Shown here piece by piece: positions 47,042 to 56,290 of a stretch of DNA of 64,000 nt. The stretch is from RBC074 sp964470555. Its GTDB lineage: Bacteria; Acidobacteriota; Blastocatellia; RBC074. The stretch covers positions 1 to 64,000 of the forward strand of contig CAYYDG010000018.1 in NCBI GenBank assembly GCA_964470555.1, in the 5' to 3' direction. Below the pieces are notes generated by a model, which did not search any database, was not told the DNA's origin, and saw nothing but the letters and a program-made list of their open reading frames with translations. Every line of letters begins with the position of its first letter. Within the stretch, counting starts at the first letter, position 1. The position numbers and the translations under genes were made by a program.

Positions 47042-48769
47042 ATGGCTATCAGAGAAAATATGGCACATTGGGAAGCCGAAGCCTTCGGCACGGAATTGAT
47101 TGATTTGACGCTCGGCGATTTGCTCGACCGGCGCGCTGAAGAGCTGCCCGACAAAGAAGCGCTGGTCTATCACTACCCGGAATTCGGGTTGGACTTGCGT
47201 ATGAACTATCGCCAGTACCGCGACACGGTCAATCAATTGGCCAAAGGCTTGATGGCGCTTGGCATTGCCAAAGGCGATCACGTCGCCGTTTGGGCGACCA
47301 ACGTTCCCGAATGGGTCTTTCTGGAAATGGCTGTTTCCAAAATCGGCGGCGTGTTGGTGACCATCAACACGAATTATCGCGCGGCGGAAATCGAATACGC
47401 GTTGCGGCAAGGCGACATCAAGGCGTTGTTTCTGATCGAAGACCTGCGCGGATATTCCTATCTGGATGCTGTCTATTCGATTGCGCCGGAATTGAAATCG
47501 CTCAGCGATCCTTTGAATCAGGAATTGAGCGCCGAAAAGCTGCCGCGATTGAAACGAGTCGTCTTGTTTGGCAAAGAAGCCAAACCCGGCGTGACGCTCT
47601 ATTCGCAAATCACAGCGTTGGCCGATCGGGTTTCGGACGAAGAATTGAGAGCCAGACAAGCTTCGGTTGGAGTTCACGACGTGGTGCAGATGCAATACAC
47701 CAGCGGCACGACCGGTTTTCCCAAAGCCGTCATGCTGACGCATTACAGTCTGGTCAACCAATCGCACATCGCCTGTGCGCGCGGAGCCTTGACCGCCGAT
47801 GAACGTTATGTGACTTCGATGCCGTACTTTCACATTGCCGGAAGTTTGGGCGCGATCATCTATTCGCTGTATCTGGGCTGCACGCTGATTCCATTGATTG
47901 CGTTCGATCCGCTCAAACAACTTGAACTGTTTGAAAAGGAAAAAGGCACGTTCACGTTTGCCGTGCCGACGATGCTGGTGGCGATGTTGAACCATCCGCG
48001 CTTTGCCGAATTCGATTTGTCCAGTTTGAAAAACATCTTCACCGGAGCCACGCCGGTTCCGGTCATACTGATGGAACAGATCAAAGAACGCATCGGCGCG
48101 GATTGTTCGATTGTCTTCGGCATGACCGAAACCACCGGAGCCGTCACGCAATCGTTTTACACCGACAGCTTTGAACTGAAATCCGCCACCGTAGGCCTGA
48201 CGATCCCGCACACCGAGATCAAGATCGTCAATCCAGCGACGGGCGAAACCTGCCAATGCGGACAATCCGGCGAACTGTGGACGCGCGGATACGCCAACAT
48301 GGTTGGGTACTACAACATGCCGGATAAGACCGCCGAAACGCTGGATGCTGACGGTTGGTTGCACAGCGGCGATTTGGCAGTCATGCGGCCCGACGGATAC
48401 ATCAACATCGTAGGCCGCGTGAAGGACATGATTATTCGCGGCGGAGAAAACATTTACCCGGCGGAAATCGAAGCTTTCCTGATGCGTCACCCCAAAATCG
48501 CCGAAGCCCAAATCGTAGGCATCCCCGACGAATTTATGGGCGAAGAAGTCTGCGCCTTGATTCGGTTGAAACCTGGCGAAACTGTGACCGAAGATGAACT
48601 CCGCGAGCATTGCAAAGCCAACATCGCCCGCCACAAAGTGCCGAAGTTCTTCCGCTTCGTCGAAGCCTTCCCGCTGACGGCCAGCGGCAAAGTCCAGAAA
48701 TTCGTGCTACGCGATCAGTTAATCAAGGAAATGGGATTGGAAAACGTTGCCGGAATGAAGACGGCATGA
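47042..48769 (+). CDS. Long-chain fatty-acid-CoA ligase (AMP-binding)
   Basis: 575 residues. AMP-binding loop QYTSGTTGFPKAVMLTH near residue 220, FGMTETTGAVTQ near 362, HSGDLAVMRPDGYI and VKDMIIRGGENIYPAEIEAFL near 450-475, and the catalytic Lys in TASGKVQKF near 555. Converts a fatty or aryl acid to acyl-CoA, feeding the dehydrogenase and hydratase encoded upstream. TTGGAG precedes the ATG. Membrane-peripheral or cytosolic. Confidence 0.95.
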   Translation: MAIRENMAHWEAEAFGTELIDLTLGDLLDRRAEELPDKEALVYHYPEFGLDLRMNYRQYRDTVNQLAKGLMALGIAKGDHVAVWATNVPEWVFLEMAVSKIGGVLVTINTNYRAAEIEYALRQGDIKALFLIEDLRGYSYLDAVYSIAPELKSLSDPLNQELSAEKLPRLKRVVLFGKEAKPGVTLYSQITALADRVSDEELRARQASVGVHDVVQMQYTSGTTGFPKAVMLTHYSLVNQSHIACARGALTADERYVTSMPYFHIAGSLGAIIYSLYLGCTLIPLIAFDPLKQLELFEKEKGTFTFAVPTMLVAMLNHPRFAEFDLSSLKNIFTGATPVPVILMEQIKERIGADCSIVFGMTETTGAVTQSFYTDSFELKSATVGLTIPHTEIKIVNPATGETCQCGQSGELWTRGYANMVGYYNMPDKTAETLDADGWLHSGDLAVMRPDGYINIVGRVKDMIIRGGENIYPAEIEAFLMRHPKIAEAQIVGIPDEFMGEEVCALIRLKPGETVTEDELREHCKANIARHKVPKFFRFVEAFPLTASGKVQKFVLRDQLIKEMGLENVAGMKTA

Positions 48770-48943
48770 CCAAACCGGATATTAAATTGGCGTGAGCGAA
48801 AGAACTTTGAAAGTCATTATTCGTCATTGTTCTTGCGGGTATCCAAACCGCCATTTAATACGCTGCTCGATGAGGCGCGTTACCAGGATTGGCGGAAACG
48901 GATGAAGCTGCCGGAGGTGAGCGAGCAGAAAGAGAAAAACGTT

Positions 48944-50494
48944 ATGAAGTATTTCAATACCGCTGGACCTTGTAGACCCGAAATTCACTATATGTTGCCG
49001 ACCACGGCGCGTCTGCCCGAATTGCAGCGACTGATTGACCAGCAATTGTATTTCGTCATCCACGCGCCGCGTCAGGTGGGCAAGACGACGATGATGCTGC
49101 AACTGGCGCAGGAACTCACGCGCTCCGGGCGTTACACGGCGCTGCTGGTTTCGATGGAAGTGGGCGCGGCCTTTAACGACGACATCGGCAAGGCGGAACT
49201 GGCGATGCTCGGCGCGTGGCGCGGGAACGCGCGTGCGTGGCTGCCGCCGGATTTGCAACCACCGGAATGGCCGACCGCAGAAACGGGACAGCGCATCTTT
49301 GCGGCGCTTGGCGAATGGGCGCATCAATCGGCGCGCCCGCTCGTCGTCTTTCTCGATGAAATTGATGCGCTGGAAAACGGCGCGTTGATTTCGGTGTTGC
49401 GGCAATTGCGCAACGGTTACGTCAATCGTCCGCAGGGTTTTCCCTGGTCGCTGGGCTTGATCGGGATGCGCGATGTGCGCGATTACAAAGTCAAATCCGG
49501 CGGCGGTGAACGACTCAATACCGCCAGTCCTTTCAACATCAAAGCGCGTTCGCTGACCATCGGCAATTTCACGGCGGAGGAAGTGGCTACGCTTTATCGC
49601 CAGCATACGACCGAAACTGGACAGGTTTTCACGGACGAAGCGGTGGCGCGCGCCTTTCATCTCACGCAGGGGCAGCCCTATCTGGCGAACGCGCTGGCCA
49701 GAGTCGCGGTCGAAGAGTTGCAGCCTGACCTCGCGCAGCCCATCACGATCAAGGAAATCGAAGGGGCAAAAGACATCCTGATCGAACGGCAGGAAACGCA
49801 TTTGGACAGCTTGGTCGAACGGCTGCGCGAGGAACGCATCCGCCACATCATCGAGCCGATCCTTTCCGGGCGACAGGAAATCACCAGCTTACCACCGGAT
49901 GATGTGCGCTTTGTCACTGATCTGGGATTGGTCAGACGGGCGAATGGCGGCGGACTGGTCGTTGCCAATCCAATTTATCGTGAAGTGATTCCGACGATGT
50001 TGGCCTACGTGACTCGCGCATTTCTGCCACAGATTTCTCCGACGTGGCTGAACGCTGATGGCAGCCTCAACCCTGACCGCTTGCTGGAATCGTTTCTGGC
50101 GTTTTGGCGACAGCACGGTCAGCCGCTGTTGAAGAGCGTGCATTACCACGAAATCGCGCCGCACATTGTGATGATGGCCTTTCTGCATCGCGTGGTGAAC
50201 GGCGGCGGCTCGCTCGAACGTGAATACGCCATCGGCACGCGGCGCATGGATGTGTGCTTGCGCTACGGCGATGCGACGATTGGCATGGAACTGAAAGTCT
50301 GGCGCGAGGGCGAACGCGACCCGTTAAATGAAGGGCTGGCACAATTGGATGTCTACTTGAACGGCCTGGGACTGGACACTGGCTGGCTGGTGATTTTCGA
50401 TCAGCGCCACGGCTTGCCAGACATCAGCGAACGCACGACGACCGAAACGGCGACAAGTCCGGCAGGCCGTACCATCACAGTGATTCGCGGTTGA
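48944..50494 (+). CDS. AAA-like ATPase with C-terminal PD-(D/E)XK-like domain
   Basis: 516 residues from MKYFNTAGPC; in-frame ATGs at 48902 and upstream to 48827 are possible but not family-like. The N-terminal ATPase has Walker A APRQVGKTT near residue 40 and Walker B VVFLDEIDALE near 129, an AAA-14-type layout with the motif YFVIHAPRQVGKTT. The last 120 residues include MDVCLRYGDATIGMELKVW, where Asp and Glu-x-Lys fit a PD-(D/E)XK nuclease core. Relatives are lineage-expanded ATPases of unknown role. It ends 12 bp before the giant kinase gene. Confidence 0.75.
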   Translation: MKYFNTAGPCRPEIHYMLPTTARLPELQRLIDQQLYFVIHAPRQVGKTTMMLQLAQELTRSGRYTALLVSMEVGAAFNDDIGKAELAMLGAWRGNARAWLPPDLQPPEWPTAETGQRIFAALGEWAHQSARPLVVFLDEIDALENGALISVLRQLRNGYVNRPQGFPWSLGLIGMRDVRDYKVKSGGGERLNTASPFNIKARSLTIGNFTAEEVATLYRQHTTETGQVFTDEAVARAFHLTQGQPYLANALARVAVEELQPDLAQPITIKEIEGAKDILIERQETHLDSLVERLREERIRHIIEPILSGRQEITSLPPDDVRFVTDLGLVRRANGGGLVVANPIYREVIPTMLAYVTRAFLPQISPTWLNADGSLNPDRLLESFLAFWRQHGQPLLKSVHYHEIAPHIVMMAFLHRVVNGGGSLEREYAIGTRRMDVCLRYGDATIGMELKVWREGERDPLNEGLAQLDVYLNGLGLDTGWLVIFDQRHGLPDISERTTTETATSPAGRTITVIRG

Positions 50495-50506
50495 GAAAAC
50501 ATTCGT

Positions 50507-53500
50507 ATGACACTTGTCCCCAGTACACGTCTCTCTCATTACGAGATCACTGCCAAACTCGGAGCGGGCGGGATGGGCGAAGTCTGGCTGGCCGAAGACA
50601 CGCGGCTCAAACGCAAGGTCGCGCTCAAACTCTTGCCCGCTGAATTGACCGCGGATGCCGAGCGCGTGCGCCGCTTCGAGCAGGAAGCGCAAGCCGCCTC
50701 CGCGCTCAATCATCCGAACATCATCACCATTTACGACATTGGGGAAGCGGAGGCTGGTCGCTTCATCGTGATGGAGTTCGTCGAGGGCCGGACGCTGCGC
50801 AGATTGATTGGCGAAGACCTCACGCTTGATGCGCTCGCGCAATTGGGCGGGCAGATGGCCAGAGCCTTGAGCGTGGCGCATGCGGTCGGGATCACGCACC
50901 GCGACATCAAACCCGAAAACATCATGCTGCGCCATGATGGCTACGTGAAGATTCTCGATTTCGGTCTGGCGCGATTGATCCCCGCAACCGCGAACGATTC
51001 CCAAGCCGATACGATAGCCCGGCAAACACGGCCCGGCGCATTGCTCGGCACCGTTGCGTATATGTCGCCCGAACAGGCGCGTGGCGAAGCGGTAAGCCAG
51101 GCTTCCGATATTTTCGCGCTCGGCATCGTGTTGTATGAGATGGCGACGAAGCGACATCCATTCAAAGCGGAAACCCTGGTCGGCTATCTGCATGCGATCA
51201 CGTCGCAAAGGCCGGCGCCGCCAACCGGCCTGAACTCCAGGATTCCCCTCGCGCTGGAAGCGTTGATTTTGCGTATGCTCGACAAAGACGAAAACAGGCG
51301 TCCGACCGCAGACGAAGTCGCGCGGCGGTTGCAGGAGATCGAGGGGCAGAGGGACAGAGGAGCAGAGGGACAGGGAAACAGAGAGTTGGAGGGAGAAAAA
51401 GACGGAGAGACGTTTATTCTCCACTTAATGCCCTCCACACCTGTCCCATCAAGTCCCATTCATCATAATACCGTCGGCCGTTCAAAGGAACGCCATGAAC
51501 TGCGCGCAGCCTTCAATGCAGCCAATACCGGACGTGGTTCGCTGTTGTGCGTGGCGGGCGAGCCTGGGATAGGCAAGACCACAGTGGTCGAGGGTTTTTT
51601 GGCCGAGCTTGCGCGTGAGGGGCTATGCATGATCGCGCGAGGGCGTTGTTCAGAAAGGCTGGCGGGCACGGAAGCCTACCTGCCTCTGCTCGAAGCGTTG
51701 GATTCGTTGTTGCGCGATGACGCCCGCCACGCCGCGCCGATGCGCCAACTCGCCCCGACATGGTATGGGCAGGTCGCTTCGCTGAGCGGCGAAGGATCTG
51801 ATGCGCAGAAATTACTGGCGGAAGTCAAAGCCGCTTCGCAAGAGCGCGTGAAGCGTGAGTTGGCTGCTTTCCTCCGATCCATCGCGCAAGCGCGGCCGCT
51901 GGTGATCTTCTTCGATGATTTGCACTGGGCCGATGTTTCGACAATTGACCTGCTCAGTTATCTCGCCGGGAAGTTCGACACGCTGCGCGTGTTGATCGTT
52001 GTGGCTTACCGGCCTTCGGATATGCTGCTGGTGAAACATCCGTTTCTGCAAATCAAGCCGGATTTGCAGGCGCGCGGCGTGTGTCGGGAGTTGACGCTGG
52101 AGTTTCTAACGGAAGCAGAAGTCGCCGAATACCTCAAACTGGAATTTCCCAACCATCGTTTCCCCAATCAATTCCCGAAGTTGATTCATGCGAAGACGGA
52201 GGGCAGTCCATTGTTTATGGCCGACCTGACGCGTTACCTGCGCGACCGGGGCATGATCGCAAACACGAGCGGCGTGTGGGCTTTGAAACAAACGCTGCCC
52301 GACATGGAGCGCGAATTGCCTGAGTCAGTGCGCGGGATGATCGAACGCAAGATCGCGCAACTCGGCGAAGACGACCGTAAGTTGCTGACCGCCGCGAGCG
52401 TGCAGGGTTACGAGTTCGATTCGGCGGTCGTGGCTCAGGCGCTGCAACTTGACGCGGTCGAAGTCGAAGAGCGATTGGATAAGCTGGACAAAGTTTTGGC
52501 GTTCGTGAAGCTGGCGAGCGAGGCGGAGTTCCCGAACGGCGCGTTGACGCTCAAATACCGCTTCGTGCATGTGTTGTATCAGAACTCGCTCTATCTGGGA
52601 CTGCGCGCCACGCGCAAGGCCACGCTCAGCCGTGAGGTGGCTCAGGCGCTGGAAGGCTTTTACGGCCCGCGATCAGAGGGTGTGGCCAACGAACTGGCGC
52701 TGCTGTGGGAAGTGGCGCGGGATTACGCGCGCGCGGTCGGATTCTTCTTCCAGGCGGCGCGCAACGCCGTACGGGTCAACGCGCACCGGGAGGTGGTGGA
52801 GCTTTCGCGGCGCGGACTGGGAGCTTTGCTCAAACTGCCGGAGGGGCCGGAACGCGACCGCCAGGAACTCGGCCTGCAATTGACGCTGGGGTTGTCGTTG
52901 CAGAATGTCGTGAGCTGGGCCGCGCCGGAAACCGGAGCAGCCTTTACTCGCGCTCGACAACTTTGTGAGCAGATGGGCGGCGATCCCAGACTCTTCGTCG
53001 CCTTGGTGGGCGTGGTGAATTATCACCTCGTTCGGGCAGAGTTCGGAAACGCGCATGAGTTGTCCGTGCAGATGCTGCCGATGGCGGAGCAGTCCCAGAA
53101 TCCGGCGCTGCTGGTCGCCGCCTCGGTATTGGCGGGCGCGGCGCCGAGTTACCGTGGAGAGCTTGTTTCATCACGCCAACATTTGGACAGGGCGCTCGCT
53201 CTGGATCGCCGGGAATACCACGATATCTATCTTTCCATGGCCAACGAGAACTGGGGGATTTCAGCGCGCCGCCTCCACTGCATTTCTTTGTGGAGCTTGG
53301 GCTATGCGGATCAGGCGCTGGCGCTCGCGCGTGAAGCGGTCACGCTGGCCGAGCAGATAGGCCATCCCTTCAGCCTCGGAGGCGCTCATTTCGCCGTCGG
53401 AGTCACCTGTGTGCTACAGCGCGATTGGCCAGCCAGCCAGCTACAGTTCGAGAAAGTTTTTGCGATTGCCGAAGAGTATTCGCTGGGCACTTACTTAAAC

Positions 53501-54028
53501 CGCTCCAAAATCTTTCACGCCATGGCGCGATTCTTTCAGGAGCCTGGACGGGAAGCGATAGATGAGATCAGACAGGGTATTGAATCACTGCGTTTCAGGG
53601 GCGAAATTCTGGGGATGACCGGGAACCTGGCCAGACTGGCGGAATCGCTCTGGGTTATTGGCCGTTGCGAAGAGGGACTCGATGCGATTGCGGAAGCGAT
53701 GGACGTCGCCGAAAGCGCCGAAGAGCGTTTCTGGGAAGCGGAACTCTGGCGCGTGAAAGGTGAGTTATTGTTGAAAGCCGACGACGACAATGCGCAGATT
53801 GAAGCAGAAAACTGTTATCACAAGGCCATTGAAATCGCCCTACGACAGAACGCAAAATCATGGGAACTCCGTGCAGTAAGAAGTCTGGCGCGTTTGTGGC
53901 AACGACAAGGCAAACGAGCCGAAGCGCGGCAGATGCTCGCGGAAATTTACGGCTGGTTCACCGAAGGCTTCGACACGGCGGATTTGAAAGACGCGAAGAT
54001 CTTGCTGGATGAATTAAGCTTTGGGTAG
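50507..54028 (+). CDS. Ser/Thr kinase-AAA ATPase-TPR protein
   Basis: 1173 residues. Hanks kinase domain at about 10-275: GAGGMG loop at 19-24, Lys41, HRD at 131-133, DFG at 151-153, SPEQARG. Residues about 276-300 are a Glu/Arg/Gly linker translated from a tandem repeat. An AAA_16-type ATPase follows, with Walker A GEPGIGKTT at 351-359 and Walker B VIFFDDLHWAD near 465. The C-terminal 500 residues are helical TPR-like repeats. There is no transmembrane segment and no LuxR helix at the end. The architecture resembles signalling hubs of Acidobacteriota and Myxococcota; partners are unknown. Confidence 0.9.
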   Translation: MTLVPSTRLSHYEITAKLGAGGMGEVWLAEDTRLKRKVALKLLPAELTADAERVRRFEQEAQAASALNHPNIITIYDIGEAEAGRFIVMEFVEGRTLRRLIGEDLTLDALAQLGGQMARALSVAHAVGITHRDIKPENIMLRHDGYVKILDFGLARLIPATANDSQADTIARQTRPGALLGTVAYMSPEQARGEAVSQASDIFALGIVLYEMATKRHPFKAETLVGYLHAITSQRPAPPTGLNSRIPLALEALILRMLDKDENRRPTADEVARRLQEIEGQRDRGAEGQGNRELEGEKDGETFILHLMPSTPVPSSPIHHNTVGRSKERHELRAAFNAANTGRGSLLCVAGEPGIGKTTVVEGFLAELAREGLCMIARGRCSERLAGTEAYLPLLEALDSLLRDDARHAAPMRQLAPTWYGQVASLSGEGSDAQKLLAEVKAASQERVKRELAAFLRSIAQARPLVIFFDDLHWADVSTIDLLSYLAGKFDTLRVLIVVAYRPSDMLLVKHPFLQIKPDLQARGVCRELTLEFLTEAEVAEYLKLEFPNHRFPNQFPKLIHAKTEGSPLFMADLTRYLRDRGMIANTSGVWALKQTLPDMERELPESVRGMIERKIAQLGEDDRKLLTAASVQGYEFDSAVVAQALQLDAVEVEERLDKLDKVLAFVKLASEAEFPNGALTLKYRFVHVLYQNSLYLGLRATRKATLSREVAQALEGFYGPRSEGVANELALLWEVARDYARAVGFFFQAARNAVRVNAHREVVELSRRGLGALLKLPEGPERDRQELGLQLTLGLSLQNVVSWAAPETGAAFTRARQLCEQMGGDPRLFVALVGVVNYHLVRAEFGNAHELSVQMLPMAEQSQNPALLVAASVLAGAAPSYRGELVSSRQHLDRALALDRREYHDIYLSMANENWGISARRLHCISLWSLGYADQALALAREAVTLAEQIGHPFSLGGAHFAVGVTCVLQRDWPASQLQFEKVFAIAEEYSLGTYLNRSKIFHAMARFFQEPGREAIDEIRQGIESLRFRGEILGMTGNLARLAESLWVIGRCEEGLDAIAEAMDVAESAEERFWEAELWRVKGELLLKADDDNAQIEAENCYHKAIEIALRQNAKSWELRAVRSLARLWQRQGKRAEARQMLAEIYGWFTEGFDTADLKDAKILLDELSFG
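51341..51411. repeat. GGGNCAGA-type tandem repeat inside the kinase gene
   Basis: Five consecutive 8-mers, GGGGCAGA, GGGACAGA, GGAGCAGA, GGGACAGG and GAAACAGA, followed by degenerate GGAG-rich units. It codes for the linker between kinase and ATPase domains and has no facing arm. Confidence 0.85.
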
Positions 54029-54298
54029 TTTTAGCTCTTCGTCAATGCGTTCTTGCAAAAATGATTTGATCAGTGATTGATAAGGCACGTCGCGTTTATT
54101 GGCGACCAGGCGGATTTTCGCCAGCATTGAGGCGGAAATCCTGAGCGAAATGGTTCGCGTGGTCGGTTTTAGGTTCGGCAAAACAACCGACTCGGACGTT
54201 TGCCAATCAATGAAATCAGTCGAATCGTTCTCGGCCCAAAACTCACGCTCGGCTGTTTCGTTATTCAGCACTGGTATCTCTTTTAATTTTTTCGGCAT
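54014..54298 (-). CDS. BrnA-like CopG antitoxin
   Basis: 94 residues. The N-terminal PVLNNETAEREFWAENDSTDF is the toxin-binding segment usual in CopG/BrnA antitoxins. The C-terminal TRTISLRISASMLAKIRLVANKRDVPYQSLIKSFL is a ribbon-helix-helix DNA-binding domain. Its ATG lies inside the end of the frameshifted BrnT gene, the usual BrnTA overlap. Its 3' end overlaps the kinase stop region by 15 bp. Confidence 0.85.
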   Translation of the reverse strand: MPKKLKEIPVLNNETAEREFWAENDSTDFIDWQTSESVVLPNLKPTTRTISLRISASMLAKIRLVANKRDVPYQSLIKSFLQERIDEELKLPKA

Positions 54299-54577
54299 AA
54301 ATTCTCTCTTCGCTTTTTGTCATATCACGGGCAGAAATTACCAGAATCAATTTGTTCCGCATGGAGCAATAAACAGCCAACGGTCAGCATCGGTTCGCCC
54401 TAACGCAAAAAATCTTGTTTCCTTGTCAGAATGCTTTTTATCGGAAGCAATGAGCAGCGGCAAGTTAAAGAAGACGTCTTCACACTCGCCATCGGTTACT
54501 TCGTGAAGGTGCCAGTTTTTATTGGAATTGCCTTCATCCCAGGCAAAACCTTCGCAATTTTCAAGATGCGCTTTCAT
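54261..54577 (-). pseudogene. BrnT toxin gene with frameshift
   Basis: The first part, from MKAHLENCEGFAWDEGN through FFALGRTDADRWLFIA, matches the BrnT toxin fold (an RNase E/G-like mRNA interferase). The frame then ends in PCGTN and a stop at 54347. Reading on in a shifted frame from near position 54363 restores the family C-terminus, MRNKLILVISARDM then TKSEERIYAEKIKRD, ending at 54261 inside the antitoxin gene. A one-base deletion (or sequence error) explains it. The toxin is probably inactive if real. Confidence 0.8.
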
Positions 54578-54874
54578 TGGGGCTGTATGGTATGAGTGCA
54601 TACAGGGAATGTAAAGAATCTTTCGTCAACCTTTGATCTCATCTGGCGATGGCTGGGTTATTCTCATTGCTGGCGAAGTGTTGTTGTTGGCGAACCATTA
54701 CTGGCCAATCTGCTGCGGTTCATCGGCTTGCCGAAATGAAAGATTGATGTGCCCGAAACAGCCTGACTTGTCCGGCCAATGGCTGAGTCGAGCGGTCATC
54801 AAGTTCAGAAATCTGATCTTCGCTGAGTATGCGTAAACTCCGTAAAACGTAAAATCGGAGGTTCAAGACAAGTT

Positions 54875-55354
54875 ATGCCCGCAAATGAATACGAGTTTTT
54901 GACTGAATGGCGTGTGTCTGCGCCGCGCGAAGTTGTGTATGAAATACTGAAAGAAGGAAAAGAATATCCGCGCTGGTGGCCGGACGTATATCTGGGAGCC
55001 GAATCCGAACCGTCTGGCCGCGAAGATCATGTCGGCGACAAGGTTCATTTCTTTACCAAAGGCTGGTTGCCATACCGGCTTCGCTGGACGGCGGAAGTCG
55101 TCCAGCACGCTAAACCGCACACCATTGAAATCAAGGCCACAGGCGATTTTGTCGGCAGCGGCAAATGGTCGCTCTCGCCCGAAGGCGACGGAACCCACAT
55201 CGCTTTCGACTGGCGATTGCGCGCCGACAAACCGCTGTTGCGCTGGTTGTCGCCCATTTTCAAACCCATCTTTCGCTGGAATCATCATTGGGCGATGGCT
55301 CGCGGATACGAAAGTTTGCTGCGCGAACTCGCTCTCAGAGGTTCAGCCAGTTGA
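54875..55354 (+). CDS. SRPBCC-family protein (polyketide cyclase/START-like)
   Basis: 159 residues with the SRPBCC pattern: EWRVSAPREVVYEILKEGKEYPRWWP at the N-terminus, GWLPYRLRWTAEV, TGDFVGSGKWSL, and a long C-terminal helix. This fold binds hydrophobic ligands; no catalytic residue is evident. CGGAGG precedes the start. Cytosolic. Possibly linked with the downstream exported globin gene, but 179 bp separate them. Confidence 0.8.
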   Translation: MPANEYEFLTEWRVSAPREVVYEILKEGKEYPRWWPDVYLGAESEPSGREDHVGDKVHFFTKGWLPYRLRWTAEVVQHAKPHTIEIKATGDFVGSGKWSLSPEGDGTHIAFDWRLRADKPLLRWLSPIFKPIFRWNHHWAMARGYESLLRELALRGSAS

Positions 55355-55532
55355 AAGCCTCGAAGAAATTTTTCAATCCGGCAATCCGTTCTGGCATTGA
55401 TTGCGTAAGCCCGTTTGCAGGAGAAGGAGGTTTTCACCCCGGCAATCTTGTAACCATTTTCCATCAATTTACTCGCGGCTTGGCGGATGCAATAGTGTGT
55501 CTGCACTGGCACTCAAGGAGGAAGAAACACGT

Positions 55533-56087
55533 ATGAAAAACCTGAAAACAGTTTTGTTGAGCGTTTGTTTGCTGGCGGCTATTTCGATCTCGGCTTTGGC
55601 GCAGGAAAAAACGTTGTACGAACGGCTCGGCGGCGAAAAGGCGATTTCGATGGTTGTAGACGATTTTGCCGGACGTGTGCTGGCGGATACGCGCATCAAC
55701 AAGAAATTCGCCGAAAGCGATCCGGCGCGATTGGTGACCAACCTCAAGGCATTTATGTGCATGGCGACCGGCGGCGGTTGCAAATACGACGGCCTGAGTA
55801 TGAAGGATTCGCACAAGAACATGGGCGTGACGGCTGGTGAATTCGGCGCGTTGGTGGAAGATTTGGTGGCGACGCTGGATAAATTCAACGTGCCGGAAAA
55901 GGAAAAGAACGAATTGCTCGGCGCGTTGGGCGGAATGAAAGGTGACATTGTAGAAGTTGATTCCAATGCGACTGGAACTCCGTTGCCGAAGAAATTCAAA
56001 CCGGCTCCTGCCTTGGGCAGCAAGGAAGATATGAAGATGAAAGCGAAGATGGAGAAAAAAGGAAAGAAAAAGAACAAGGGCAACTAA
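55533..56087 (+). CDS. Exported truncated hemoglobin-like protein
   Basis: 184 residues from MKNLKTVLLS (AAGGAGGAA ribosome site; a longer frame to 55401 is not supported). A signal peptide to about residue 24 (ALAQ) predicts export. A group-I-truncated-globin-like fold follows: TLYERLGGEKAISMVVDDF, then GGGCKYDGLSMKDSHKNM with the proximal His in DSHKNM. The usual distal Tyr at B10 is not present where relatives read FY; here it is FA. A Lys-rich tail ends the protein. Heme binding is likely but ligand chemistry may differ. Confidence 0.8.
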   Translation: MKNLKTVLLSVCLLAAISISALAQEKTLYERLGGEKAISMVVDDFAGRVLADTRINKKFAESDPARLVTNLKAFMCMATGGGCKYDGLSMKDSHKNMGVTAGEFGALVEDLVATLDKFNVPEKEKNELLGALGGMKGDIVEVDSNATGTPLPKKFKPAPALGSKEDMKMKAKMEKKGKKKNKGN

Positions 56088-56138
56088 TGGTGGTCTCCTG
56101 AAAAAGAGGTGAGGTGAGAGCGACTCACCGTCGTTTTG

Positions 56139-56180
56139 GCGCGTGTTCTGAGCGATCAGGACACGCGCGTTTTTGTTTTT
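56139..56180 (+). terminator. Rho-independent terminator of the globin gene
   Basis: A 13-bp stem (56139-56151 with 56156-56168) around a GCGA loop, followed by GTTTTTGTTTTT. Confidence 0.9.
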
Positions 56181-56192
56181 ACTTCAATCGAA

Positions 56193-56239
56193 AAAAAGCG
56201 CGTGATGGAATTGAAGCTTCAATTTCATCGCGCGCTTTT
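56193..56239 (-). terminator. Rho-independent terminator of the DUF1573 gene
   Basis: A long imperfect stem, AAAAGCGCG...TTGAAG with CTTCAA...CGCGCTTTT, followed on the minus strand by a run of T. It is back-to-back with the globin terminator. Confidence 0.85.
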
Positions 56240-56290
56240 GTGTAGACCGAACTTTTGTTTTGAATATCTTGAAGACTGACGGGCGACAAA

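Noticed and set aside
48827..48943. Extra N-terminal domain on the AAA-like ATPase
   Set aside because: The upstream stretch has no family similarity and includes a repeat-like GTCATT segment; the start at 48944 fits relatives better.
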